Source: an uncultured bacterium
GTDB taxonomy: Bacteria > Verrucomicrobiota > Kiritimatiellia > RFP12 > UBA1067
Length of the DNA: 64,000 bases
Assembly (NCBI GenBank): GCA_902770045.1
Contig: CACXRO010000001.1
Span: 48,056-112,055 of the forward strand
Direction of reading: 5' to 3'
The number at the start of each line of letters is the position of its first letter. The stretch's first letter is position 1. The notes beneath the pieces were generated by a model that worked only from the letters and a program-made list of their open reading frames with translations, did not search any database and was not told where the DNA came from. This document shows, piece after piece, positions 25,599-33,897 of this stretch. A program made the translations under genes and the position numbers.

Positions 25599-25700
25599 TG
25601 CCGCGCTCCGTGTTGGCTTTCGCGGCAGATTTTCGCCGCTCTGAAAGGTGAGCGTCGTTAAACGCGAACAAATCCGCGTGTTAAACCAAAACCGCCGCGG

Positions 25701-25745
25701 CCTTTCAACTTTTCAACCTTTCAACTTTTCAACCTTTCAACCTCT
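25701..25745. repeat. Tandem 16-bp repeat (CCTTTCAACTTTTCAA)
   Basis: Two full 16-bp units and a partial third stand between the MATE-like gene's end and lemA's promoter. A single unit recurs at 17452. The rest of 25600-25820 shows no gene. Confidence 0.85.
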
Positions 25746-25749
25746 CGGG

Positions 25750-25768
25750 TGCCGCGCAAGGTGCCGCG
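25750..25768. repeat. TGCCGCGCAAGGTGCCGCG repeat
   Basis: A doubled TGCCGCG core, also present at 40538, 40848 and 40983. All copies are intergenic. Confidence 0.75.
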
Positions 25769-25820
25769 CTCAGCCGCGGCGGGCGAGGGCGGCGCGGACA
25801 GGCGCTGCAGACAGCCGGCG

Positions 25821-27149
25821 TCACTGCGGCCGCCTCGTGGACATGAGCACCGCGTAGATGGTCGCGGTGACGCAGACGGGGGCGATGAAGATCGCGGTGA
25901 CGGCCATCGCCCAGCCCGGGACGCCAAGGGGAAGGAGAATGGAGCAGACCGTGAAGAGCGACGCGGTGTAGGCGATCTGCCCGGCCATGATGGCCTTCGG
26001 TCGTTTCGCCAGCGCGGCGAGTCCCTCCACGCGCGCTCGAACCGCGTGGATGACGGATATGAGCGAATAGATCCCGATGGCGAGGCGCGCCGTCCCGACG
26101 ATGCGCGGCGGGACGTTCTGGTAGGTGCCAAAGTACCAGCCGCCGACGAGCGGAGTGGAGAACACGAGCGGCACGACGCCGAGGAGAAGTCCCGCGGCAG
26201 CTGCATACGCGAGCAGGCGCCTGTCGCCGGCGTACTCCGGCGGGAACTTGATCGCCACCGTCTGCATGCGGAGCGCGGCGAACGCCACCGGGTTCGCGAC
26301 GCCGATGGTGACATAGTGGATGGCGAGCATGTCGTTGGCGTCGGCCGTCCTGCCGACGAAGGCGGCGATCACGAGCGGCGAGAGCATCAGCAGAAAGCCG
26401 CCGAGCGAAAGCGGAAGCGTGAAGCGGAACTGCTCGAGCGTGAGGCGGGGGATGCTCGGAAGCGACGGCGCGCCTTCGGACTGCGGCCGGTTGGGGAGCC
26501 GCGCGACGTATGGCCGCGCATAGAGCCAGGTGGCGACGAGCTCCATGCCGACGCCGAAGGTCAGCGCCGCGAGCCCCCACCACGGCCCGACCAGGCCCAT
26601 CTGCGGAAAGGCGACGGCAAGCGCGAAGGTCACGACCAGGCGGATGACCGTCGCATAGTTCGCCTTCGCGCTTTCGAGGTTGTTGAAGAGGACGACCATC
26701 GGGACGTTGCGGAGGAAGAAGAACCCGTTCATCACCACGCCATAGAGGAGCGTGCGCGACGCGATCTCGGCGAGCTCCGGCGTCAGCGCGAAGAGTCCCG
26801 AGAATATCCAGTCCGAGAACGGCGGCAGCGCAGCGACGCACTGGACCGCCAGGAGCGCGGACATCATCAGCGTGTTGAGGCGCCTGAAGGCGACGTAGCC
26901 CATCCAGGTCTTGGCGAAGACGAGTCCGGTGGTGATGAGCCCGCCGCCAATCGCGCCGATCATGAACATGACCATCTGACCCTGGCTGAAGGCAGTGAGC
27001 GCGTCGACGCCATGTTCGCCGTGCGTGACGATGCCGGCGACAAGCGGATACGCGAGCGACTGCGAGAACCCCTGCAGCAGCAGCGGCACGTAGAAGCGCG
27101 TGACGCTTCCGACGCTGAACTTCGACTCTGCCGCTGCGCCTGACTGCAT
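25821..27149 (-). CDS. MATE/MOP-superfamily-like transporter
   Basis: A 442-residue integral membrane protein with about twelve hydrophobic helices in two halves. The N-terminal part (RFYVPLLLQGFSQSLAYPLV) and the repeat near residue 245 (FRFTLPLSLGGFLLMLSPLV) match the start of each MatE half. A Pro-rich cytoplasmic loop lies between (NRPQSEGAPSLPSIPRL). It could be a drug/Na+ antiporter or a lipid or polysaccharide flippase; nothing decides. The ATG at 27149 is favoured by AAGGTGA upstream; a GTG at 27161 overlapping the previous stop is the alternative. Confidence 0.75.
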   Translation of the reverse strand: MQSGAAAESKFSVGSVTRFYVPLLLQGFSQSLAYPLVAGIVTHGEHGVDALTAFSQGQMVMFMIGAIGGGLITTGLVFAKTWMGYVAFRRLNTLMMSALLAVQCVAALPPFSDWIFSGLFALTPELAEIASRTLLYGVVMNGFFFLRNVPMVVLFNNLESAKANYATVIRLVVTFALAVAFPQMGLVGPWWGLAALTFGVGMELVATWLYARPYVARLPNRPQSEGAPSLPSIPRLTLEQFRFTLPLSLGGFLLMLSPLVIAAFVGRTADANDMLAIHYVTIGVANPVAFAALRMQTVAIKFPPEYAGDRRLLAYAAAAGLLLGVVPLVFSTPLVGGWYFGTYQNVPPRIVGTARLAIGIYSLISVIHAVRARVEGLAALAKRPKAIMAGQIAYTASLFTVCSILLPLGVPGWAMAVTAIFIAPVCVTATIYAVLMSTRRPQ

Positions 27150-27157
27150 ATTGCCGT

Positions 27158-28366
27158 TCACCTTAGATTGTCGTCTCTTCGGCCACGCAGCGCGGCGCCG
27201 GCACCGTGCGCATAACGACACCCCAGGATTGCGCCAAGCGCGACGCAGGCGGCAATCGGGCCAAGACCAAACGAAAAATAATCGCAGGCGATGCTTCTAA
27301 GAAATACCAAAGACAGCATGGCCAGCCCAACTATCCACGCATAAATGCTCAGAAGGCCGACCTTGTCCCTGATGCGCAATTCGGGCCACGCAGAAGACGC
27401 ATACGCCAGATAGCCAAGTGCGATCGGGGAGATGCCGACAAGCCGCCCCGAAGCGAGTCCAAGCCCCGCGAAGGCCACCTGCGCGATGACCGAGGCCGCC
27501 GCAAACGAGAGGAAAAGCCCGATGAATTTGCGATGTCCGGCCCGTCGCTCAACTACAGCCAACGGCAGGAAAAGCAGAAAGGCGAAAATCAAGGCAACCC
27601 TTCCGGACATCTGCACAAACGGGAACGAGAGGGCCGTCAGCGGAGAAGAGACGTCGAATCCGCACTTTTCGGCCATTGCCTCTGTCAGCACCCAGAAGTC
27701 GCGATAGTACACCCTTTCCCTGACTCCAACGTCTGTTATTTCCGTCGTAATGTCGTGGCAGCTGTAAAACACGCAGGCATGGACAATTGGCAAGGCGAGC
27801 GTCAGCACAATGGTAAAGATCGGCGACTCTGGCTTGACCATCCGCCAAAGAGTCGGCGCGCCGATGACGATCCGCGCGACATCGCGCAGAATGTCGCCAA
27901 GGTCGTAATCACCCGGCGAGACTTCTTCCGGCAGCGAGTCAAGCACCGCGGCGGCGTAGCGTTCGCGCGCCTCGGGCGTCGCGCGCGCGAGAATCTGGCG
28001 CATCGTCGCCTCGCCATGCTTCGGCGGCGGCGGCGGCGCAAGCACCTCGTACTCTCCCTTGTCGCACCAGACCGAAAGGCAGCGTCCGCAGACGTCGATC
28101 TCCAGTTTGTCCGCCCCGTCGCCGACCTTCATCAGGGTCATCTGTCCGGCGCACCCGGGGCACAGGCATCCGATGTGCTCAGCGGTGCGGGCGGCGCGCA
28201 TCAGCGCGGCAATGCTTTGGGCGTCCAGCGATTCACGGAGCACAGGGAGCGTCACGGCCATGCCGCCGCACGACGGACAGCGGAAGCACACCTTGCCAGT
28301 CGGCGTCGCGCCGCGCACAAGTTCGCGCCCGCACCTCGGGCAGAAGCCTATGTCCTTTTCGTCCAT
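27158..28366 (-). CDS. Zinc-ribbon protein fused to a rhomboid-like membrane domain
   Basis: 402 residues. Residues 1-110 hold several Cys pairs (FCPRC at 9-12, FRCPSC at 30-33, LCPGC and VCGRC further on), as in TFIIB-type zinc fingers. After a Pro-rich linker comes a membrane domain of about six helices from residue 170. Its order matches rhomboids: an L1-like loop, 'AVVERRAGHRKFIGLFLSFA', then GISP with Ser 313 where rhomboids have GxSG, and CRYAHGAG with His 387 in the last helix. The HxxxN motif of helix 2 is missing, so protease activity is uncertain. It lies between DUF456 and MATE-like genes. Confidence 0.65.
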   Translation of the reverse strand: MDEKDIGFCPRCGRELVRGATPTGKVCFRCPSCGGMAVTLPVLRESLDAQSIAALMRAARTAEHIGCLCPGCAGQMTLMKVGDGADKLEIDVCGRCLSVWCDKGEYEVLAPPPPPKHGEATMRQILARATPEARERYAAAVLDSLPEEVSPGDYDLGDILRDVARIVIGAPTLWRMVKPESPIFTIVLTLALPIVHACVFYSCHDITTEITDVGVRERVYYRDFWVLTEAMAEKCGFDVSSPLTALSFPFVQMSGRVALIFAFLLFLPLAVVERRAGHRKFIGLFLSFAAASVIAQVAFAGLGLASGRLVGISPIALGYLAYASSAWPELRIRDKVGLLSIYAWIVGLAMLSLVFLRSIACDYFSFGLGPIAACVALGAILGCRYAHGAGAALRGRRDDNLR

Positions 28367-28369
28367 ATA

Positions 28370-28852
28370 TTACCCACCATGGACCGCCGTCCAGAACTGG
28401 TAGGCAATGAATCCGCAGCAGGCGACCTTCAGCGCCACGCCGCACAAATATCCGAGAAATGCGCCGAACGCACCCTTGAGCGACCGCCCGAACGGCTTGC
28501 CGGAAATGAGTTCTCCTGCAAGCGCGCCGAGAAACGGCCCCAGGACGACGCCGAGCGGGAGGAAGAAGAGACCGACGATCGTGCCGATGAAACAACCGAG
28601 CATCCCGACGCGCGAGCAGTTGAACTTCTTCGCCCCCAGCGTCGGCACGATCCAGTCAAGCACCAGCACCGCCGCCGTGACCGCGCCGGCAACGACAAGC
28701 GCAGCGACGCCGGGCGACGAGTGGTCACCGCGCGCCAGCGCGAGGAAAAGCGCCGCGTACGCGATCGGCGGGCCGGGCAGCACCGGCAGAAAGCAGCCAA
28801 CGGCTCCAATCGCAATCAGAATCCAGCCAATCCATTCGTAGACGATGTCCAT
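28370..28852 (-). CDS. DUF456 family membrane protein
   Basis: A 160-residue, mostly hydrophobic protein. The N-terminal GAVGCFLPVLPGPPIAYAAL and the Gly-rich 'GCFIGTIVGLFFLPLGVVLG' followed by GPFLGALAGELI are typical of DUF456 proteins, whose glycine-zipper helices are of unknown function. The ATG shares its A with the htpX stop (TGATG); a GTG 6 nt upstream is less likely. Confidence 0.85.
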   Translation of the reverse strand: MDIVYEWIGWILIAIGAVGCFLPVLPGPPIAYAALFLALARGDHSSPGVAALVVAGAVTAAVLVLDWIVPTLGAKKFNCSRVGMLGCFIGTIVGLFFLPLGVVLGPFLGALAGELISGKPFGRSLKGAFGAFLGYLCGVALKVACCGFIAYQFWTAVHGG

Positions 28853-29730
28853 CAGCACGGAGGCAGATTCTGGAGCGCCTCGATGCGGTCGTCGATCGAC
28901 GGGTGCGTCGACCAGATGGAAGTGCCGCGCTTCGACGCAACGCCGAACGCCTTGAGCGAGTCGGGGAGGACGCCGGGCTGCAGGTTCCCGAGCCGGCGGA
29001 GCGCCGCGATCATCGGCCCGGGCGTGCCCAGGAGCCGCGCGCTGCCCGCGTCCGCCGCGTACTCGCGCCGCCGCGAGAACGCGAACACCACCAGCGAGGC
29101 GAGGATGCCGAGCCCGACCTGCAGCACGACCACGAAGAGGACGTATGCGCCGCCGTTGCCGCGGCGGTTGCCCTTGCCGCCGGAAAGCACCGAGGCCAGC
29201 ACCCGCGAGAAGAAGAGGACGAACGCGTTGAGGACGCCCTGGACCAGGGTAAGCGTCACCATGTCGCCGTTCGCGACGTGGCTCATCTCGTGGCCGAGCA
29301 CCGCCTTGAGCTCCTCCTTCGTCATCTGGCCCATGATGTCCGTCGAGACGGCAACGAGCGCGTGGTTCTTGAACGCGCCGGTCGCGAAGGCGTTCGCCGC
29401 GCCGGGATAGATCGCCACCTCGGGCATGCGCACGTTCGCGCGCCGGGCGAGGTCCTCCACCGTCGCCACCAGCCAGCGCTCCGCCTCGCCTTCGCTGCCG
29501 TCGATGGTCTTCGCCCCGCAGGCGAACTTGGCCATCTGCTTGGAGAGCAGCAGCGAGATGATCGAGCCGACGAAGCCGTAGACGACGGCGAAGATCAGGA
29601 GATCCGCGTATTCAGCGCCGAGCTGCTTCTCGAGGTCGGCGCCGAAGAACGCGAAGAGGAGCTGCGACACGACGACAAGCGTGAGCAGCACCGCGATGTT
29701 GGTGACGAGGAAGAGGAATATGCGCTTCAT
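28852..29730 (-). CDS. htpX: Protease HtpX
   Basis: A 292-residue M48B metalloprotease of the inner membrane that degrades damaged membrane proteins. Two N-terminal helices (residues 5-30 and 42-62) precede the zinc motif HEMSH and the third ligand in SRRREYAADAGSARL. The ending 'STHPSIDDRIEAL' is the conserved HtpX C-terminus. Length is normal. This is the second M48 protease within 6 kb; the other lacks this compact form. Confidence 0.96.
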   Translation of the reverse strand: MKRIFLFLVTNIAVLLTLVVVSQLLFAFFGADLEKQLGAEYADLLIFAVVYGFVGSIISLLLSKQMAKFACGAKTIDGSEGEAERWLVATVEDLARRANVRMPEVAIYPGAANAFATGAFKNHALVAVSTDIMGQMTKEELKAVLGHEMSHVANGDMVTLTLVQGVLNAFVLFFSRVLASVLSGGKGNRRGNGGAYVLFVVVLQVGLGILASLVVFAFSRRREYAADAGSARLLGTPGPMIAALRRLGNLQPGVLPDSLKAFGVASKRGTSIWSTHPSIDDRIEALQNLPPC

Positions 29731-29761
29731 GGCTGTACTTTGCCTCCGTTGACGGGTGTGA

Positions 29762-30073
29762 TCAATGGCCGGCGCGGTCGTCGGTCTTCTCGGGGAAGGA
29801 CACCTTCACCCCGGCCTCGTCGATCGCGTAGCGGATGTTCGCCTGGGCGATCTTCATCGAGTCGTACTTGAGCGTCAGCGTCTTCGCGGCCATGTCCCAG
29901 ACATAGGAGTCCTTCAGCACCCCCTGGTACTTCGCGAGCGACTCCGCCACCTTCGCGCGGTCCGCCTCCTTGAGCTCCGGCATCAGCACCGTCATCTCGC
30001 GCACGTCCTCGCGGCGGCAGCCGCCGAGGGCGGCCAGCGCGGCGAACAGTGCCAGCACAATCGCACTTCTCAT
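29762..30073 (-). CDS. Small lipoprotein with heavy-metal-associated-like fold
   Basis: A 103-residue protein with a lipobox ALGGC. The mature part has a beta-alpha-beta-beta-alpha-beta order (MTVLMPELKEADRAKVAESL, then VWDMAAKTLTLKYDSMKIAQ, then IRYAIDEAGVKVSF), as in HMA/copper-chaperone domains, but no CxxC metal site. It may bind a peptide or another ligand instead. AAGGGAG lies before the ATG. It sits between nifS and htpX in the same operon. Confidence 0.7.
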   Translation of the reverse strand: MRSAIVLALFAALAALGGCRREDVREMTVLMPELKEADRAKVAESLAKYQGVLKDSYVWDMAAKTLTLKYDSMKIAQANIRYAIDEAGVKVSFPEKTDDRAGH

Positions 30074-30093
30074 CTTTCTGCTCCCTTCTGTGT

Positions 30094-31278
30094 TCAGGAA
30101 TAGGTGGTTACGTCGCTGCCCGGGCCGAACGGCGACAGCTCCCTGAGGCCGCGGATCACCGGACCGATGTGACTGAGCGCGTAGTCGATGTCCTCGTCGG
30201 TGGTGTAGCGCGAGAGCGAGAACCTGACCGAGCCGTGGACCGCGGTGAACGGCACGCCCATCGCGCGGATGACGTGGCTCGGGTCGAGCGAACCGCTCGC
30301 GCAGGCGGACCCGGTCGAGATGCAGATGCCGAGGTCGCTCAGGCGGTAGGCGATCGCCTCGCCCTCGACATACTCGAAGCTCACGTTGAGCGTGTTCGGG
30401 AGCCGACGCGACCTGTCGCCGTTGACGCGCACGTCCGGGCAGGTGGCGAGGATGCCCTGCTCAAGCCGGTCGCGGAGCCGCCCGAGGCGCTCGCCTTCCG
30501 CGGCCATGCCAAGCCGCGCCATCTCGCACGCCTTGGCGAGGCCCATGATGTAGGGGACGTTCTCCGTGCCGGCGCGGCGGCCGCGCTCCTGGTGGCCGCC
30601 GAGCATGAACGGCTTCGCCTTCGTTCCGCCGCGGATGTACATGATGCCAATCCCCTTCGGCGCGTGGAACTTGTGGCCGGACATCGAAAGCATGTCCACC
30701 GGCACCTTCCTGACGTCCACCGGAATCTTGCCCGCCACCTGCACCGCGTCGGTGTGGAGGATCGCCCCGTGCTCGCGGCAGATCTGGGCGATCTCCTCCA
30801 TCGGAAATACTACGCCAGTCTCGTTGTTCGCCCACATCACGGAGACGAGCTTCGGTCCCTTGGACGCGAGCTCGCGGCGGAGAGCGTCGAGGTCGAGGTT
30901 GCCGAGGCCGTCCACGCCCAGCTCCACCGTCTCGTGGCCGAGCGCCTTCAATCGACGCACCGGCTGGAGCACGGCTGGGTGCTCAACCGCCGTGGTAATC
31001 ACCTTGAGCTCGCGGCCGAACCAGTCCGCCGCGCCGCGGATCGCCGCGTTGTCCGACTCGGTTGCGCAGCCGGTGAAGACCACTTCGTCCGGGTCGGCGT
31101 TCAAGAACCTCGCCACCTCCTCGCGCGCGCGCTTGACGAAGCGCGCCACCTTTCCGCCGAAGGCGTGCATCGAGCTGGGATTGCCGTAGAGATCGCAGAA
31201 AAACGGCAGCATCACGTCCCGCACCTCGGGCGCGACCCGGGTGGTGGCGTTGTTGTCGAGATATACCGTCCGTTCCAT
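30094..31278 (-). CDS. nifS: Cysteine desulfurase, NifS type
   Basis: A 394-residue PLP enzyme that takes sulfur from cysteine for Fe-S clusters and thiolated cofactors. Motifs: YLDNNATT at the N-terminus, 'AVEHPAV' with the PLP-stacking His, HTDAVQVAGK, the PLP-lysine in SGHKFHAPKG, and the mobile-loop catalytic Cys in STGSACASG. The close spacing around the loop marks it as NifS/IscS group I. No iscU is adjacent. The ATG lies 9 nt after TATAAT, and the promoter is divergent with that of araM. Confidence 0.95.
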   Translation of the reverse strand: MERTVYLDNNATTRVAPEVRDVMLPFFCDLYGNPSSMHAFGGKVARFVKRAREEVARFLNADPDEVVFTGCATESDNAAIRGAADWFGRELKVITTAVEHPAVLQPVRRLKALGHETVELGVDGLGNLDLDALRRELASKGPKLVSVMWANNETGVVFPMEEIAQICREHGAILHTDAVQVAGKIPVDVRKVPVDMLSMSGHKFHAPKGIGIMYIRGGTKAKPFMLGGHQERGRRAGTENVPYIMGLAKACEMARLGMAAEGERLGRLRDRLEQGILATCPDVRVNGDRSRRLPNTLNVSFEYVEGEAIAYRLSDLGICISTGSACASGSLDPSHVIRAMGVPFTAVHGSVRFSLSRYTTDEDIDYALSHIGPVIRGLRELSPFGPGSDVTTYS

Positions 31279-31287
31279 AGGTTGCGT

Positions 31288-31299
31288 ATTATACCAAAT
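31288..31299 (-). promoter_or_regulatory. Extended -10 promoter of nifS (ATTTGGTATAAT)
   Basis: The 12-base box is the exact inverted copy of the araM promoter at 31323-31334, 23 bp away. The spacing to the nifS ATG is 9 nt. Confidence 0.85.
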
Positions 31300-31321
31300 A
31301 TCGGCACACCGCTGACGCGGC

Positions 31322-31334
31322 AATTTGGTATAAT
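31322..31334 (+). promoter_or_regulatory. Extended -10 promoter of araM (AATTTGGTATAAT)
   Basis: It drives the plus-strand gene at 31352. A GGAGGCGG ribosome-binding site lies between the box and the ATG, so this transcript has a 10-nt leader. Confidence 0.85.
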
Positions 31335-31351
31335 ATGCGACGGAGGCGGAC

Positions 31352-32713
31352 ATGGACACAACGAGCGATACAATCGGACGCGCGCTTGCGCGAGCAGTAG
31401 ACACCAGGGCCTGCGTCATCGGCGACGGCGCGGTCGCGCAGGCGGCAGACCTCTTCAGGTCGCAGTTCCCGGGGGCGCGGCGGGCGATGCTCGTCTTCGA
31501 CCCGCGCACCAGGGCGGCGGCCGGGGTGAGGACGGCGCAGCTGCTCGCGGACGCGGAAATCGCCGTCGACACGCACGTCATCGAGCCCGGTGGCGCCACC
31601 TTCCACGCCGACTACCGCTATGTAGACGAGGTGCGCGGGGCGGTCAAGGCGACCTGCGAAGCCCATCCGGACGACGGGACGGTGCCGGTGGCGGTCGGCT
31701 CGGGCGTGGTCAACGACCTCGTCAAGCTCGCGTCGGGCGAGCTCGGGCGGCCCTACATGGTCGTCGCGACCGCGGCGAGCGTGGACGGCTACTCCAGCTT
31801 CGGCGCGGCAATCCGCAGCCCCGAGGGCGCGAAGAAGACCTATCCCTGCCCGGCGCCGCGGGCGATCCTCGCCGACCTCGACGTGATGCGCACAGCTCCG
31901 GCGTGGATGGCGGCGAGCGGCTTCGCCGACCTGATGGCGAAAGTGCCGGCGGGGGCGGACTGGATCCTCGCCTACGAGTTCGGCGCGGCGGAATGGCACG
32001 ACTCGGCGTGGCACACGGTGCAGGACGGCCTCAAGGATGCGATCGGCGACCCGGAAGGCGTCGCGGCGATGGCCACAGGTCCGCTCACGCGCCTGGTCGA
32101 GGGGCTGATGCTCGGCGGCTTTGCGATGCAGGATATGCAGAGCTCGCGTCCCGCCTCTGGCGCGGAGCACCTCTTCAGCCACCTGCTGGAGATGCGCGAC
32201 CACACCTTCAGGGGCGAAATCGTCCCCCACGGCATCCAGGTCGGCGTCTTCACCCTCTTCATGTCCCGCGTCTACGAGCAGATCCTCGCCTTCGACTACT
32301 CCGCGCTCGACGTGGAGAGGTGCCTGGCGAACTGGCGTCCGCTCGCGGAGCAGGAGCGGCTCGCCGCCGCGGCGTTCGCAGGCACGAAATTCCCGGATCT
32401 CGGCGTCAAGGCGGTGCGCGCGAAGTTCGCCGACCGAGAGGAGACGCGGCGGCGGCTCGAGGGTTTCAGGCGCCGATGGCCGGAGATCCGCGCGCGGCTT
32501 GCCGACCAGCTCGTCCCCGCCGCAGAGATCGAGCGCCGGCTGCGGGTGGTCGGCGCGCCGGCGACGCCGGAGGAGATCGGCTCCACCGTCGCCGCGTCGC
32601 TCGCCGACGTGCGCCGGACCATCTACATGCGCGACCGCTACATGGCGCTCGACTTCCTCGACCTCACCGGACAGCTCGACGACTTCGCCGCCCGCGCGTT
32701 CCTTCCCCGCTGA
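31352..32713 (+). CDS. araM: Glycerol-1-phosphate dehydrogenase (AraM type)
   Basis: A 453-residue iron/zinc-dependent polyol dehydrogenase-fold protein that reduces DHAP to sn-glycerol-1-phosphate. Motifs: the NAD loop VAVGSGVVNDLVK, 'ATAASVDGYSSFGA', the metal ligands in GFADLMAK (Asp), SGAEHLFSH (His) and VPHGIQVG (His). These fit the bacterial AraM group better than glycerol dehydrogenase. G1P is the archaeal-type lipid backbone; bacterial AraM is thought to serve cell-envelope lipids. Residues past 400 are longer than usual. One of only two plus-strand genes in the window. Confidence 0.88.
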   Translation: MDTTSDTIGRALARAVDTRACVIGDGAVAQAADLFRSQFPGARRAMLVFDPRTRAAAGVRTAQLLADAEIAVDTHVIEPGGATFHADYRYVDEVRGAVKATCEAHPDDGTVPVAVGSGVVNDLVKLASGELGRPYMVVATAASVDGYSSFGAAIRSPEGAKKTYPCPAPRAILADLDVMRTAPAWMAASGFADLMAKVPAGADWILAYEFGAAEWHDSAWHTVQDGLKDAIGDPEGVAAMATGPLTRLVEGLMLGGFAMQDMQSSRPASGAEHLFSHLLEMRDHTFRGEIVPHGIQVGVFTLFMSRVYEQILAFDYSALDVERCLANWRPLAEQERLAAAAFAGTKFPDLGVKAVRAKFADREETRRRLEGFRRRWPEIRARLADQLVPAAEIERRLRVVGAPATPEEIGSTVAASLADVRRTIYMRDRYMALDFLDLTGQLDDFAARAFLPR

Positions 32714-32718
32714 TCAGG

Positions 32719-32802
32719 CTATCTCTCGTGCTTCTTGGTCGGGCTGTGGGGGCAGCCAAAGCCGGTGGAGGTGGAGCCGCAGTATCTGCATTGAGTGCTC
32801 AT
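32719..32802 (-). CDS. 27-residue zinc-ribbon peptide
   Basis: A very short gene with a perfect ribosome-binding site (AAGGAGG, 5 nt before ATG). The product has C-x2-C in CRYCGS, then FGCPHSP and a Lys/His-rich end (KKHER), so Cys5, Cys8, Cys17 and His19 could bind one zinc. It ends with TAG 6 nt from the convergent araM stop. Similar tiny CxxCGS...GCP peptides occur in other bacteria as far as I recall; function unknown. It is the last gene of the TonB-ExbD-GHL10-trmD operon, 25 nt after tonB. Confidence 0.75.
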   Translation of the reverse strand: MSTQCRYCGSTSTGFGCPHSPTKKHER

Positions 32803-32827
32803 GGTTCCTCCTTCATGTTGATTGATG

Positions 32828-33496
32828 TTACTTCAGGCGAAAGACGAGCTTGATGCGGGCGGACGACTCGACCGGCGAGCCGCCGGATTGGGCTGGAGTG
32901 AACTCCGCCGCCTTCACCGCGCGCACCGCGGCGGCGTCCAGCTCCGGATGGCCGGAGGACACCGCCACCGCCACGGACGAGACGCGGCCCGCCGCGTCCA
33001 CCGTCAGCTCCAGCGTCGTCTCGCCTTCGATGCCGCGGCGCCTGGCCTCGGCCGGGTAGTCGGGACGGATCGTGCGGCGCGGACGCGGCGGCGCGTCGAC
33101 CTTCGCCTGCCGCGGCGCGGCGGCTGGCGCCGGCGCGGACTCGGCCGCCGGCTGCTCCGGCCGCGGCTCCTCGACCTTGGCCGCCTCCGGCAGCGGACGC
33201 ACCTCGGTCACCGGCTCGGCAAACGCGACGGCGTCCGGCTCGACCGCCTCCAGCTCCGGCTTCTCCTCCGGCGGCGGCAGCTCCTTGGGGCGCTCGGGCT
33301 GGGACGGCGGCGCGGGCGGCGGCGTGGGCGCGGCGGCGGCGGAGTCGTCCTCTTCCTCCGCGAACGACAGCTCCACGCTCGACAGGTCCAGGCGCGCAAG
33401 CTCGCGGTCGCCGGAAGCGCCGAGCCACCAGGCGAGCGCCAGCGCGAGCACGGCGTGGGCGGCCAGCGAGGCGGCGATGGCGGCGAGGAAGCGCAT
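32828..33496 (-). CDS. TonB-family energy transducer
   Basis: A 222-residue protein with the TonB plan: an N-terminal membrane helix (residues 5-25), a long Pro/Glu-rich periplasmic spacer (about 45-140), and the C-terminal TonB domain with 'RPDYPAEARRRGIEGETTLE', VDAAGRVSSVAV and SSGHPELDAAAVRAVKAAEF. It would couple the inner-membrane ExbB-ExbD motor to outer-membrane receptors. The start shares TGATG with the ExbD stop. No ExbB lies in this operon. Confidence 0.93.
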   Translation of the reverse strand: MRFLAAIAASLAAHAVLALALAWWLGASGDRELARLDLSSVELSFAEEEDDSAAAAPTPPPAPPSQPERPKELPPPEEKPELEAVEPDAVAFAEPVTEVRPLPEAAKVEEPRPEQPAAESAPAPAAAPRQAKVDAPPRPRRTIRPDYPAEARRRGIEGETTLELTVDAAGRVSSVAVAVSSGHPELDAAAVRAVKAAEFTPAQSGGSPVESSARIKLVFRLK

Positions 33497-33885
33497 CACT
33501 CCCCCTTCACCTGGAAGCTCGCCTTCTCCACCCCGGCTGCCTTCAGGTCGGCGACAAGACCGATGCCGGCGCCAAGCGACGCCTTGCGGTCGCCGGAGAC
33601 GAGCACCGGCAGGTTTACCTTCGCGTCGTGGAGCGCCTTCACCCTCCGCACGATCTCCTCGCGGTCAAGGTCGAGGCCGTTGAGCTGCATCGTGTCGTCG
33701 GCGCGGATGGTGATCACAATCCGCTCGCCCTTCTCGCGCGCGCCGGCGGCGGAGGGCAGATCGACCTTGAGGCCGCGGTGCACCGCCATGTCGAAAATGC
33801 AGTAGATGAAGAACACCAGCACCAGGAACATGACGTCCATCAGCGACGTCAGCTCCAGCCTCGGCGGTCTCGTCTTCCTGCCCAT
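33496..33885 (-). CDS. exbD: ExbD/TolR-family protein
   Basis: A 129-residue protein with the hallmark N-terminus LELTSLMDVMFLVLVFFI, where the membrane Asp is the proton-carrying residue. A periplasmic ExbD domain follows (VDLPSAAG, 'IVITIRADDTMQLNGLDLD', 'LPVLVSGDRKASLGAGIGLV'). An ATG at 33894 also exists, but AGGGGA fits the 33885 start better. Unlike the ExbD-like protein at 13533-14006, this one keeps the key Asp. It lies between GHL10 and tonB. Confidence 0.92.
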   Translation of the reverse strand: MGRKTRPPRLELTSLMDVMFLVLVFFIYCIFDMAVHRGLKVDLPSAAGAREKGERIVITIRADDTMQLNGLDLDREEIVRRVKALHDAKVNLPVLVSGDRKASLGAGIGLVADLKAAGVEKASFQVKGE

Positions 33886-33897
33886 TGCGTCCATCCC

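Noticed and set aside
25701..25745. Short direct repeats as a possible CRISPR array
   Set aside because: The 16-bp units are directly adjacent with no spacers and no cas genes nearby.
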